Source: Brevipalpus yothersi (lineage: Eukaryota; Arthropoda; Arachnida; Trombidiformes; Tenuipalpidae). From it: a stretch of DNA of 64,000 nucleotides. The stretch spans positions 1-64,000 of the forward strand of contig QZCP01000053.1 of assembly GCA_003956705.1 (NCBI GenBank), given 5' to 3'. A program made the translations under genes and the position numbers. Of this stretch, positions 54,914 to 64,000 are shown in pieces (the first letter of the stretch is position 1; each line of letters opens with the position of its first letter). A model generated the notes under the pieces. That model had not been told where the DNA came from. It did no database searches and saw only the letters and a list, made by a program, of their open reading frames with translations.

Positions 54914-55216
54914 CTAATTTCCAACTTTTTTCGATATAACGGGAGAGAATCTTTGGGTTTTAACCAATGATGCGTCAATGGAACGATCAACATCGATCGT
55001 GATGCAAGTTTCAATCTTTCCATCCAATTTAGACGATGGTTTATGAAAAACACATTCCTCCCAACAAGCATCGTGGAGTTTGTGAGCCTGATGATCATGA
55101 AGATGGATTAGATGGATTAGATACCAAAATCTGAGAAATTTGAAAAAAATTCTCATGCTTACCTGAGCCTGGACCTGAACTTTCTGCTGCTCTTGAATCG
55201 AATAGTTTCGCAACTC
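54914..55216 (-). pseudogene. TIMM8-like fragment with a lost cysteine
   Basis: TIMM8 is a small mitochondrial intermembrane-space chaperone with twin CX3C motifs that guides inner-membrane precursors. Two pieces (about 55163-55216 and 54914-55087) flank a 75-bp intron (GTAAGC to ATCATCAG) and read IQEQQKVQVQAQ, then HDACWEEC, KPSSKLDGKIETC, VDRSIDAS and TQRF, matching the TIMM8 order. The first CX3C is present (CWEEC). In the second motif the final cysteine is replaced by aspartate (CITID), and the Phe after VDR is Ser. An in-frame TAA lies just upstream at 55217-55219 and no start codon is attached. A decayed copy is most likely. The open frame to the natural C-terminus and intact splice sites leave room for a diverged gene. 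Confidence 0.6.
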
Positions 55217-55290
55217 TTAATCACCTAGAGAAGGGTCACTTATCTCACCTAGATTGAGTAACATGATTAATTTTTTGGACATAGACTTAC

Positions 55291-55406
55291 AGATAATGAA
55301 CCGGTAAACTTATTAGTTGACCTCCAGTGCAATCAAGCATGCGGACGTTCTTCGAAACGATAGCAAATGGACTGATAAAGGCAGGATTTTTGCTCCTCGG
55401 ATCCAT
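55291..55406 (-). CDS. Orphan first-exon candidate, unknown product
   Basis: An ATG at 55406 opens 38 codons and 2 bases (MDPRSKNPAFISPF..., then DCTGGQLISLPVHY), ending at a strong donor, GTAAGT. The peptide looks like real coding sequence, but I cannot name it. Downstream acceptors on the minus strand (TCTAG at about 55248 and 55226) both lead into stops, and it does not join in frame to the TIMM8-like piece just below. It may be another fragment in this patch of gene pieces. Confidence 0.3.
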
Positions 55407-55566
55407 CTAAACTTTGAATCATTCAAGCTCACCAACTATGAGAACAATGAAAAAATCACTACTACTTGATGGTAGAGCAAAATAATATTTTAGATCTAAC
55501 GAAAACCGGAGTACTCCTATGATCAATCCTTATGGTAAGAGTGGCACTATAAGCTGTAGGGTAATA

Positions 55567-56045
55567 AAATTTCAAATATTTTCATAGGAAGTGGCATTTT
55601 CTTGTTCGACTCGATGGTTCTAAGAAGACCAGGAATCAGTGAAGTTCTTGCAACCTGAAATAAAGAGGAGAGATGAAGTTAGAACACTTCCATTTACAAA
55701 ATTCTTACTCACTTGGAACTCGATGGTTTTTGGGTTAGCAATCACAACAGCCCGCTTCAAATCATCTTCATTCAGCATTTTAGAGCCAATATCATCTTCA
55801 GAACACTGTAAATTGGTAAAATTAATTGAAACTCTGAAGAAATGAATAAATCTCATGTCTTTACCAGTGAGAATGTTAAAGCCTCCGTATATCCACATCG
55901 AGCGACTTCATTTCGCAATTGATCACTTAGCTTATTGAGAGCAAATTGGGCTCCCTCAGTGACCACAGAAGGGCACATCCTCTAAATATTATTGTAGCCG
56001 TAAGGAATTGCTACATGACGAGTTGGTGGAATGATGACATAAATG
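55567..56045 (-). pseudogene. Partial FARSB copy (exons 10-12), disrupted
   Basis: Close copy of 51846-52360 in the same orientation, including the two short introns. It spans the 3' part of exon 10, exon 11 and the first part of exon 12. A G-to-T change turns the Glu codon after YNNI into TAG. A 33-base in-frame deletion removes eleven codons just before that segment, and there are other substitutions. It lacks the remaining eleven exons, so it cannot make the enzyme. The introns show a DNA-level duplication, not retrotransposition. Confidence 0.9.
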
Positions 56046-56720
56046 ATTTTCAGGAAAAGATTTCTAGATGGTATTACTTTTTAATCAATTTAGAGTTGTC
56101 AATGCAACGTTCATTCAAAATCTCTATCATGTCTTCCATGGATAGTTCGTTGACTCAACGAAACGAAATTCTTTTACTTTGATGCGATTCTAGCTGAACT
56201 TATCAATGATGTTTTCAAGACATTGAAAACCTGATACCATGGTGGTCAAAGTTTTCGACAGAAAACTACAAACTCAAGCTAGATATTCATGGTAACACTC
56301 TCTTTGCAATGATTAGAAAATGACGGCTTTTTTGATTATGTCTGAGGAAGAATTATTAGGGTGAAGAATGCCCTTGAGAATACAATTATGGACAATTCAA
56401 TTGAGCAATCTGCCCTCAACTGCTCGAGTAGTGTTTCGATGGTTATGGGGATGGAAATATTAGATTGTGATATCGGAAGCACTTGAGATCCTCCAACAGA
56501 TCTCACACTTTTCTCGAGGTTGATGTGGTGTAGCGAGTTTCCTATCACCTCATCATTTTATCATAAACGTTGCAGCTTGAGCCTAGCTCATAACAATTCA
56601 AGCAAAAATTTTTCCCATTTCATTGCGCCTAGTGATCAAGAGTTTCAAACAAGTTACTGATCTAAATTTTATAGAACCATGAATTTTTATCAGTGAATTG
56701 GATTAATAAGGGTGTTAAGG
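56046..56720. other. Spacer between the FARSB copy and the first double-BACURD gene
   Basis: About 675 bp of AT-rich sequence. A 70-codon minus-strand open frame (56336-56548) has no recognised motif and was not called. The right end must include the promoter of the first array gene. Confidence 0.5.
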
Positions 56721-58820
56721 ATGCAGGTGAGAAGTTTTGTCTCCCATATTCCTAACGAGATCACAAGATGTTCTTCAGCTAATATAATTTTGTCTTCATA
56801 GCCGTCTAGCAATCAAGAACCATTGGACGAATCACATTATTCATCTGACTTCAGTACAATCGTCAATTTTCAGATCGGTAACTACTTTCATTCAACGACC
56901 AAAGGAACTCTAACGATCTATGACTCGAGGTTGAAAAACCTCGTTTTTGGTGCAAACAATTACTCCACAGGTAAGATACATGAAGGAAATACCTGGGCCT
57001 AGTTAAGTTACATCTTAGAGCCACTATGATAGATGGAGGACTCGAATATCCATGAGTATAAGTTATAGCTCATGTTATGACGAGCTTGTTCCAATCAAAT
57101 TCCACAAATTTGTTTTCCATTAAGGAGTTGATTTGTTCCCATTTTTCAATGCTAATGAAGATAAAATGGTTTTTCTCACAGCGCAAACGATAGAAATTGA
57201 TCGAGATGGAAAGTATTTTGACAAAATACTGAATTTTTTCAGAGATCGAGCTGTGCCATTACCAGAGAAGAAGGAAAATTTGATGGAACTGCTGGAAGAG
57301 GCTGAATACTATCAAGTAGAGCCTTTGATTGATGATATCAAAGCCAAATTATCGTCTATAGAACTGGAAGAATCTGGAATGAATATGAATCACAAAATCT
57401 TTCTCATCATGTCATCTGAGGCTGATGATTCCTATGAGGAATGCTCACTTCCTGAGATAAGATTGACGATCGAGTGTTTGGATTCTAAATTATTCGTGGA
57501 ATCAATGTTGAACAAGTTTGCCGAGCAAATGGACTCACTTGATATCCTCCTTGACGCTTACTCTGAGTCCACAAGACGCGGAATCATTCTCACGAAGCAT
57601 TATTCAACAAGGCAATTGGACAGACCAGCTTGGAAGTGGTCGTTTTTTCTCAATGGTGAAGTTCTTGGAAATATAACAGAAGAGGTAACAGCTTGGAAAA
57701 TTTGTTTGATCAAATCACTTCATCTTGATTATTTTCCAGAATGAAAGCGATTTCAACAGAATGCTTCCTCTTTTTCTTGATTCATATAAAGTAAGTTACT
57801 GAAAGTAAAACCTAAAAGATATCTTCGCTACTTCTCTGTTTTTTTAGGCGATTAGTGATGAACGAAAATTATCAGTCAAGCTGCCAAGGGACCAAAATAC
57901 TAAAATTGAGGGTAACCCAAAGGACCACATCATGCTCAATGTTGGTGGGCGAAAATTCGATTTAACAAGAGAATGCTTAACGAATTACGAATCAATGCTA
58001 CGAGCCATGTTTAGTGGAGTGCATAATAATCCTGATGATTCAGAAGGTTTGAAATTTTCTATTGCATATGATCATGATTGCAGAAGTTTCAAAGCTTCTC
58101 TTTCTTTGATAGTGAAATGAAGCTCAGAACTACCTCACCTCGGTGCTGTCCAGAATTCAAATCTCTTAAATTCTTCTCTTCTTTCTCATTAGGCTACATA
58201 AGAATTGATCGGAGTGGCAGTCATTTCGAAAAAATCCGTGGATTTCTATTGAGTGAAGAAATTCTGTTACCAACAGATGAAGAAGAGCTAGGTGAACTAC
58301 TTGCTGAAGCTCAGTTCTACCAAATTACAAAACTTGTGAACCTCATAGAAGAGAGACTAGCTTGGGTCAGAAGACAGACTCCTAAGTATTCATGCAAAGT
58401 TTTCATGATTAAGTCAGATGAGGACAGAGATCTCTGGAAAAATTCGAAGAGACCAACAGTTAAACTTGTGATCCAGAGTCTCATCGATGCATACAATCAG
58501 GACTCTCTTGGTGGGCACGCGAATAAGATTGCTATTTGGAGACATCTCCTCCACTTTGAAAGGTTCTGTTGTTTCACAAATGGGAAAGTTCAATTTGTTA
58601 AAGAGACCAAAAAAAGTTTGTGTTGCTTGTGGACTTTCACCATTGATGGTGAGGTTGTTCAAGAACATGATTTCATAACCGAGGTAATTCGAAAAATTTT
58701 AACTTGATCAATTGACTAATTTCTCTCAATCTTTATCGAAAAATTCAGGGAGAATGTCACTTCAAGCACTACGAGATGCATGAAAATATGATTAAATTTC
58801 TGGAAAAGCTTGTGATATGA
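56721..58820 (+). CDS. Double-BACURD (two BTB/KCTD modules) protein, array copy 1
   Basis: BACURD proteins (KCTD10, KCTD13, TNFAIP1) are CUL3 ubiquitin-ligase adaptors with a BTB-T1 domain and a C-terminal domain; this protein carries two in tandem. Exons 56721-56726, 56802-56970, 57182-57684, 57740-57790, 57848-58046, 58193-58683 and 58749-58820 join into 496 aa. Module 1 (exons 2-4) has a diverged BTB (VNFQIGNYFHSTT, then EIDRDGKYFDKILNFFRD). Module 2 (exons 5-7) has the canonical signature (LNVGGRKFDLT, SMLRAMFSG, then IRIDRSGSHFEKI). Each module ends in the BACURD-like C-terminal domain (FCCFTNGKVQFVK, LWTFTIDGEV). Exons 2-4 and 5-7 repeat the same phase pattern. Exon 1 codes only Met-Gln, against five codons in copies 2 and 3, so the start is less sure. 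A poly(A) signal lies at 58939. CUL3 binding is family knowledge, untested here. Confidence 0.85.
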
Positions 58821-58896
58821 GCTGTTGCGAGTGAAGATCATCAACTGATCCAATGTGTACTTTGGATCACATTCAGCTTTCCAGACTCTCTGATCA

Positions 58897-59548
58897 CTAA
58901 GCTGCTAGGGTCTGAGCTATGTCTAGATCGTGCATTCCAATAAAAATGAGCTTGTCGAAAAGTGAAATGACCGACGAGATGAAAATCTGTTTACCCATCG
59001 GTGTGAGTGGCTCAAAATCGAGATGAACTTCATCTCCTTTTCTGAACGCTTTTGCTTGAGAATTCTTCAATCCAATTAGTTTATCGCCCGACTAGTATAA
59101 GAAAATTAGGAGGTTGAAATTTTAGGTATAGATAAGATGCGAATGATATTTCTTACTTTGGGAAGTTGATCATGTAATGGTATCACATTTCTTCGGGCCT
59201 GAGATTGCAGACTTTGTACATACATGTATTTTGATTCATGTGTTTTCCTTCTTTTGTTGTCTGTTGTGCTCAAAAAGTGAACATGATAAAGGTTTCCTTT
59301 CGCAAATGCCAAAAGCTAGCTGGCCAAAGATTCAACAAGCCACCTATTGTGCACTCTTTAAGATAATTTGTTCCAATTTGATGTACCTGAATTGTTAGAC
59401 ATTAAAAGATAGAAGGACGAGGAGCTTTATCGATATCATGTCTTTCAATTGCAAGCAGTCACGTCTCGAAAAAACTCACTCTTATTACTGTGTGGTCAGA
59501 TGCCGCCAAGAAAAGGCCAAGATTTAAATCAGTAGTGGGCGCGATCAT
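58897..59548 (-). CDS. Unidentified three-exon gene, antisense between array copies
   Basis: Three exons (59480-59548, 59157-59315 and 58897-59091) join in phase 0 throughout into 140 aa. The donors are GTGAGT and GTAAGA; the acceptors are CCAGCTAG and TACTAG. It begins MIAPTTDLNLGLFLAASDH. The middle is basic (DNKRRKTHESKYMYVQ, then SQARRNVIPLHDQLPK) and the last exon reads SGDKLIGLKNS, KGDEVHLDFEPLTPMGK, IFISSVISLFDKL. I recognise no family. Consistent phase and splice sites across three exons argue against chance, although the AG at exon 2 lies in a poor context. It converges on copy 1, and the copy-1 poly(A) signal falls inside its last exon. It could be a fragment of a larger protein captured in the array. 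Confidence 0.45.
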
Positions 59549-59891
59549 GGAATTATGGATTGATGGAAGATGAACCAATCAATTCGATGACACCTTGTAG
59601 TGAGCTAGCAAATTCGCTCAATCTAACGAGCCAGCATATTGCATAACCAAAGGAATCTCAACAATAATTTTGAAAATTTTTCACTTGCCGTTTGCTACGA
59701 GCGCTCAGTGCGCTTTAACAGATTTCTTATTATTACATGTACCATTGTTCATGTGAATTTAGCAAACGAATTTTATAAAATCCGTTCACTGGTGTATGTT
59801 TGTATATTTGAGCGTTTTCCTTTCGCCAGCCAGCGATGTTTTTTTAGTTCGGACTTGAATTCATCCTCCATTTCTAATCTTCAGAATAAGA
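59549..59891. other. Divergent spacer between the antisense gene and array copy 2
   Basis: This 343-bp segment should hold promoters for both directions. The last 80 bp resemble the sequence just before copy 3 (TTCG, then TTGAA/TTTGAACTC and ATTCATC/ATTCATT in similar order), which suggests that the duplication included the promoter. Confidence 0.4.
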
Positions 59892-62008
59892 ATGTCGGAA
59901 AAAAAGGTAAGTGATAGTATAAATTTTCATCTATTGGACTCTAACGAAGTCCCTTCTCGTTTCTCTCCATGAAGTCTCCGAAAGACTCGATATGTCTTGA
60001 AAAATTGCCTGATTTGTCAAGTAAAGGAAATATTCTGAGCAGAATAGTCAATCTGAATGTTGGTGAACATATTTTCTCCACGACCATGGGGACTCTGATA
60101 AAATATGATACAAGACTGAAAAATATTCTCTTCGATGATCAAGAAGAGGAAACGCAAAAAGAAGGTAAGACGGAATTATAAGGAAGTCATGATTTTTTTA
60201 GAGGACAATCTATTCTAACGATTTTTATCTACATAGCTTTTGTAGCTTATAGATCGGTCACATTCCGTGGCTTGGCGGGGTTCGAAGGTTTCAATCAGTT
60301 TTTGGGAGAATGATCGAAGGATTCATATCTTGTCATATTCTCGCCGTAAATTTTAAGTCATGACCATGCTAACTTAGTACAATTTTTCTTTTAGAAGGAT
60401 GGATACGAATCGATCGAGATGGAAAGCACTTTAACAAAATATTGAATTTTCTTCGAGATGGATCTGTAGCATTGTATGAAACGAAAGAAAAACTGAACGA
60501 ATTACTGATAGAAGCTAAATTCTATCAGATAGAGGATCTCATTAGGGAGATTGAAGCTCAGTTATCTTTCATTAAAGAGAAAGAATCTGGATTAAGCGTC
60601 CTCCCAGTGGCGTATCTTTCCATGTACTCTGAAGATGATGATGACTCTCCTGTGGAATTAACTGAGCCAGAAATCAGGTTAACATCAAAGTGTGATTCTC
60701 TTGCTAATTTGTTCAAAGAACGAGGAAAATTATCTCCAGTTTTCGAGTTGTTCAACAGCCTTTGTGAAGCTTGGAGTCAGGAATTTGTCTTCACTAAACG
60801 ATATCTCCAAGCGGCAAAAGGCTCCACCCCAACTTTTGAGTGGTCATTCATCATAAATGGTGATACTTTTGGGAAGATTGAAGAAGAGGTGATGATCCAA
60901 ACCTAGATCTAATGATATTTAATAGAAATTCTCTTCTCTCAGGATGACCATGACTGTCTACGAATGGTGAATGATTTCATTCATTCAAGTCTGGTAAGAG
61001 GCTACAAACAGCATCAGAGAGTTATCTTGATTGCATTATTGATTTTCAGAAAACTATCGAGACAACCAAGCCATCCGTGAAAGGACCGAAAAGTGAACCA
61101 TGTCCAATTGAGAGCGATCTTAGTGATCTCATCAAGCTGAATGTTGGTGGAATGATTTTCCATTCAACGAGAAAATGTTTGACCAAGTATAAATCAATGC
61201 TAAGAGCTATGTTCTCAGGTAGACATGAGACCTCAGCTGATTCAGAGGGTTAGTTCACTATCTGAGACCAATGAAATACTATCTAGTAATAACGAAAAAT
61301 TCTCAGATCCTCTTCTTCACTTGCTTTCAACGATCAAGTCTGAAATGCCCTCTCTCTAACTTATTATCTTCTGCGAAAGCCACCCAGAATAATTTTAATT
61401 TCAAATTGCAACAGGATGCATTAGAATCGATAGGAGTGGGGATAACTTTGCTATGATTCTAGATTTCTTACGAGATGAGAAAATTTCGCTGCCTAAAAGC
61501 AAAGTAAAGCTATATGAACTGCTTGCTGAAGCAGAATTTTATCAACTAGAGGAGCTGGTTAGTCTTATCAAGGAAAAGTTGCCATCGATCGAGAGGGTCA
61601 TTCCAGGATGCCCATGTAAAACCTTCATTATCAGGTCCACTGATGATGAAAAAGTATGGAAGAAGTCAACTCTCCCCTCTGTGAAACTCAAGATTTGGAA
61701 AACCTCTAGAACTCATTTTCATAGCGACAAATTATGGAGGCATATTCTTCTTTTCGAGCAATTTTGCTGCTTAAGCGAAGGAAAGGTCCAGTTTGCTCAA
61801 CAGATTATAGATGAAAGAAGCTGCTTGTGGACTTTTTCCATTGGTAGTGAGATCGTTGCAGAATATGACTATTTTGCTGGGGTAGGAGTTTCATTTCTGA
61901 TCAAATCATAGTTCATCTTGTTTTTACCATTTCTAGGGGAATATCCGTTTCGACGAATACGAAATCCACCAATCGATGATCAAATTTCTGTCGAAAGTAT
62001 TGAAGTGA
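59892..62008 (+). CDS. Double-BACURD (two BTB/KCTD modules) protein, array copy 2
   Basis: Seven exons (59892-59906, 59975-60164, 60395-60888, 60943-60993, 61050-61248, 61415-61881, 61937-62008) join into 495 aa. The start MSEKK ends at a GTAAGT donor and is matched by copy 3. Module 1 (residues about 30-249) has VNLNVGEHIFSTTMGTL, then GWIRIDRDGKHFNKILNFLRD and the second-half motif FEWSFIINGDTFGKIEEE. Module 2 (about 280-495) has the full T1 signature IKLNVGGMIFHSTRKCLTKY, SMLRAMFSGR, GCIRIDRSGDNFAMILDFLRD, then FCCLSEGKVQFAQ and LWTFSIGSEIVAEYD. Exons 4, 5 and 7 are exactly as long as in copy 1 (51, 199 and 72 bases), which shows common descent. An acidic loop (YSEDDDDSP) interrupts module 1. 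AATAAA occurs at 62037 and 62197. The donor of exon 3 (GAG then GTGATG) is weak. Confidence 0.88.
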
Positions 62009-63355
62009 TGAAGCTCATTGGATTTTTCAAAATTAAAATAAATTTTGATAATGTTTCCACGATAGAATCACTGGAAGTCCACAGAGTTGTGTTCAGTCAG
62101 CCCTCGTGAGTAGTAGTAATTTAAGAAAGTTCACCACCCGAATTATGAGAAGCTAGTGAGTCTGGCATTTATTCGTAATTTTCTTGGCATTAAGATAATA
62201 AAGTTCAACTCTGTTCATTACTCATTGAATAGAGATGAATCAGCTCCTTCCACTATAAGTTCTTGATTTTCTTCCATCTTTATTTCACGCTTTGGTCATG
62301 ATTCACTTCTGAATAATTCTCAGGCACCGAGTTTCCAATTACGGGATCTGAATTACAGAATTCATCCGTTCATGATCTACAGTAGAGAGTACACGAAGTT
62401 AGTCCAATAAGATGGTAGAGAATGAGATAAGTTAGAGGTAGATCAAGATCATTTCAACTTGGCCTCATCTAACCCCTCATGACAATCTTTTACTCATGGT
62501 AAAATAATTATAATAATTATTAGTCTGTTGATCCATGCTCTTTACAAGTTAAACCAGTTAGAACCTAGAATGAGCCGTATAAAAAAATTGCCATCCAAAA
62601 AGAGTGGAAACCCTTTATTGTCAACTTCGTCAGAGAAGACTGCTGATAGAGCAAATCCTGAGAAAAAGATTGTGATTTCAGTGATTGAATTCAGATCAAC
62701 GTGTTCTAGACTCCTTCTGAAATGATTTATTAGAAAAAAATATTGAGGGTATTATTTCACCGGGCTTTCGAGCAGTTCATGGTTTTTGTAAGAATCACCC
62801 ACTTGATTAACAAGAGAGACATCAAAAAAAGATAGTTAACCTAAGTGTTGGTGAAATCGTCCAATCATCCATCAGCGAACTCTTGGTCGCTATGCTACCT
62901 TTTCACAATCCTTGAGGTTAGGATATTTTTTCTGGTTACCCAAGAAGTCAGATTTAAACGATGGTAACAATGGCTATCACAGTTATGGAACGACTTTAGA
63001 TGGATCACCCATATTGATGCTACAAGGAGTGCTGAAACCACTCAAATGTAACGAAGCAGTCTATTTAATCACGAAAAAGATCCAAACAAGATTTTGGAAT
63101 TTCCGCACATCTAACTTTCTAATCATGCTTGTAATTAGCGCTTCATGGAAGTTACACCAGTTGTAACAACTCTAGCCACTGTTTACATGGAACTCCCCTT
63201 TCCCGTGATTATTAAATAGATTTCGTCGTCAAGACAAAATCAGGGCATTGGCGTTGTATGAGCGGATTAGTTCCCTTTCATTTTTTGCATTCATAAGAAT
63301 TTCTTTCGGTGTTTGAACTCAAATTCATTTATTGGCTCTGATCTGTTGGAGTAAG
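62009..63355. other. Spacer between array copies 2 and 3 with BTB-like debris
   Basis: A short open frame at 62570-62725 begins MSRIKKLPSKKSG, resembling the Ser/Lys-rich N-terminal tails of copies 2 and 3, but ends at a stop. The BTB-like remnant listed separately follows. The remainder is AT-rich without a recognised exon. Confidence 0.5.
62820..62915 (+). pseudogene. Eroded BTB-domain remnant
   Basis: The + strand reads IVNLSVGEIVQSSISELL, which aligns with the start of the module-1 BTB of copies 2 and 3 (VNLNVGE, then F/V-STT). A TGA follows at about 62912, and the second half of the domain could not be found nearby. It is probably the trace of a lost array copy. Confidence 0.45.
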
Positions 63356-64000
63356 ATGTCGGAAGAAGAGGTGAATAATTATGAAATAATCTGCTCTTAA
63401 CTCTAACAAAGTATTGCTTTTTCTTTCTTATCTCACTCAAGTTTTCAAAGAGCTCTTCGTCTTTGGAAAAATCATCCGATTCCTCCAGAAAAGGGAGTGG
63501 TTTGAGCAAGGTAGTCAATCTGAATGTTGGTGAATATGTCTTCTCCACTACCATTGGAACTCTGACGAAATATGATACGAAGTTGAAAAACATCATCTCT
63601 GACCATCAAGAACATGGAGCTCATGGAAAAGGTAAGAAGACTGGAGAAAAGTGATAAGCACGCTTGCTTCGAGAGAATTTTTGAGAGTGATTCTCATCTA
63701 TTCATAACTTTCGGGGCTCTGTAGCCATGACTAACCACTTGTCATGCATAAGTGAAATTCGAGGATCTTAATCGAGTTTTTCCCTACAATATTATGAGGT
63801 TTGATAACTGATTTTACTCTGGGAATTATTTTTAAGCTCGAACTGATAAACGAAGCACCTCTTTCTTAGGCAAATGGATACGTATCAATCGACATGGGAG
63901 ATATTTCAATAAGATATTGAATTTTCTCCGGGATGGCTCTGTACCATTGCCTGAAACGAGAGAAGAATTGACTGGATTACTAGAGGAGGCTGAGTTCTAT
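63356..64000 (+). CDS. Double-BACURD family protein, array copy 3 (cut by the window end)
   Basis: Exons 63356-63370 (MSEEE), 63442-63631 and 63870 to beyond the end. Exon 2 has exactly the same length as in copy 2 (190 bases). The N-terminal tail is Ser/Lys-rich (FSKSSSSLEKSSDSSRK), followed by VVNLNVGEYVFSTTIGTLTKYDTKLKNI, given here in part: VNLNVGEYVFSTT. Exon 3 opens GKWIRINRHGRYFNKILNFLRD and reads LLEEAEFY at the edge. Only the first BTB domain is visible. A second module is expected from the other copies but lies outside the window. The intron 2 length (238 bp) is close to that in copy 2 (230 bp). Confidence 0.85.

Noticed and set aside
60255..60295. tRNA-like A-box/B-box words near GGCTTGGCGGGGTTCGAAGG
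   Set aside because: The two boxes are almost adjacent, so no tRNA cloverleaf can form. It lies inside an intron of array copy 2.

Overview
This is a eukaryotic window, most likely arthropod. A mite-like compact genome is an inference from 53-87 bp introns in the aminoacyl-tRNA synthetase gene and from the protein families present; the sequence does not fix the species. There are no bacterial-style operons. Two short runs of N (254 and 613 bases) and a 4-N marker show it comes from a draft assembly, and every one sits in a GA/CT dinucleotide run.

Layout. Positions 1-33.4 kb hold no recognisable protein gene. This stretch is a non-coding landscape studded with long (GA)n/(CT)n tracts. It contains a striking pair of inverted arms (17022-17586 and 29251-29817) whose 234-bp core is identical. 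Positions 33.4-40.0 kb (+) encode a complete Iroquois-class (Irx) TALE homeobox protein in five coding exons of 862 codons. Positions 40-49.3 kb are again gene-poor and GA/CT rich. At about 49.24 kb the GA/CT tracts stop and gene density jumps.

The right 14.7 kb holds four things. First, a small two-exon cysteine-rich secreted protein (-, 50003-50568). Second, a complete 14-exon cytosolic phenylalanyl-tRNA synthetase beta subunit gene, FARSB (-, 51341-53949), with one GC-AG intron. Third, a 2-kb patch (54.3-56.05 kb) of gene pieces: a truncated DENR-like fragment (+), a TIMM8-like fragment (-) lacking one of the four conserved cysteines, an orphan first-exon candidate (-), and a partial copy of FARSB exons 10-12 carrying a stop codon (-). 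Fourth, a tandem array (+, 56721 to the window end) of seven-exon genes. Each gene encodes two successive BACURD/KCTD (BTB-T1 plus C-terminal domain) modules. Two copies are complete (496 and 495 aa) and a third runs off the end. An eroded BTB-like trace lies between copies 2 and 3, and an unidentified three-exon gene lies antisense between copies 1 and 2.

How it fits together. The left three quarters look like the regulatory domain of a developmental transcription factor gene, with GA tracts as potential GAGA-factor or chromatin elements (inference). The right quarter is a compact housekeeping segment next to a site of repeated local duplication. The most unusual items are the fused double-BACURD tandem array, the identical-core inverted arms flanking a 12-kb spacer upstream of Irx, the small secreted cysteine-repeat protein, and the nested palindrome in the FARSB 5' flank.
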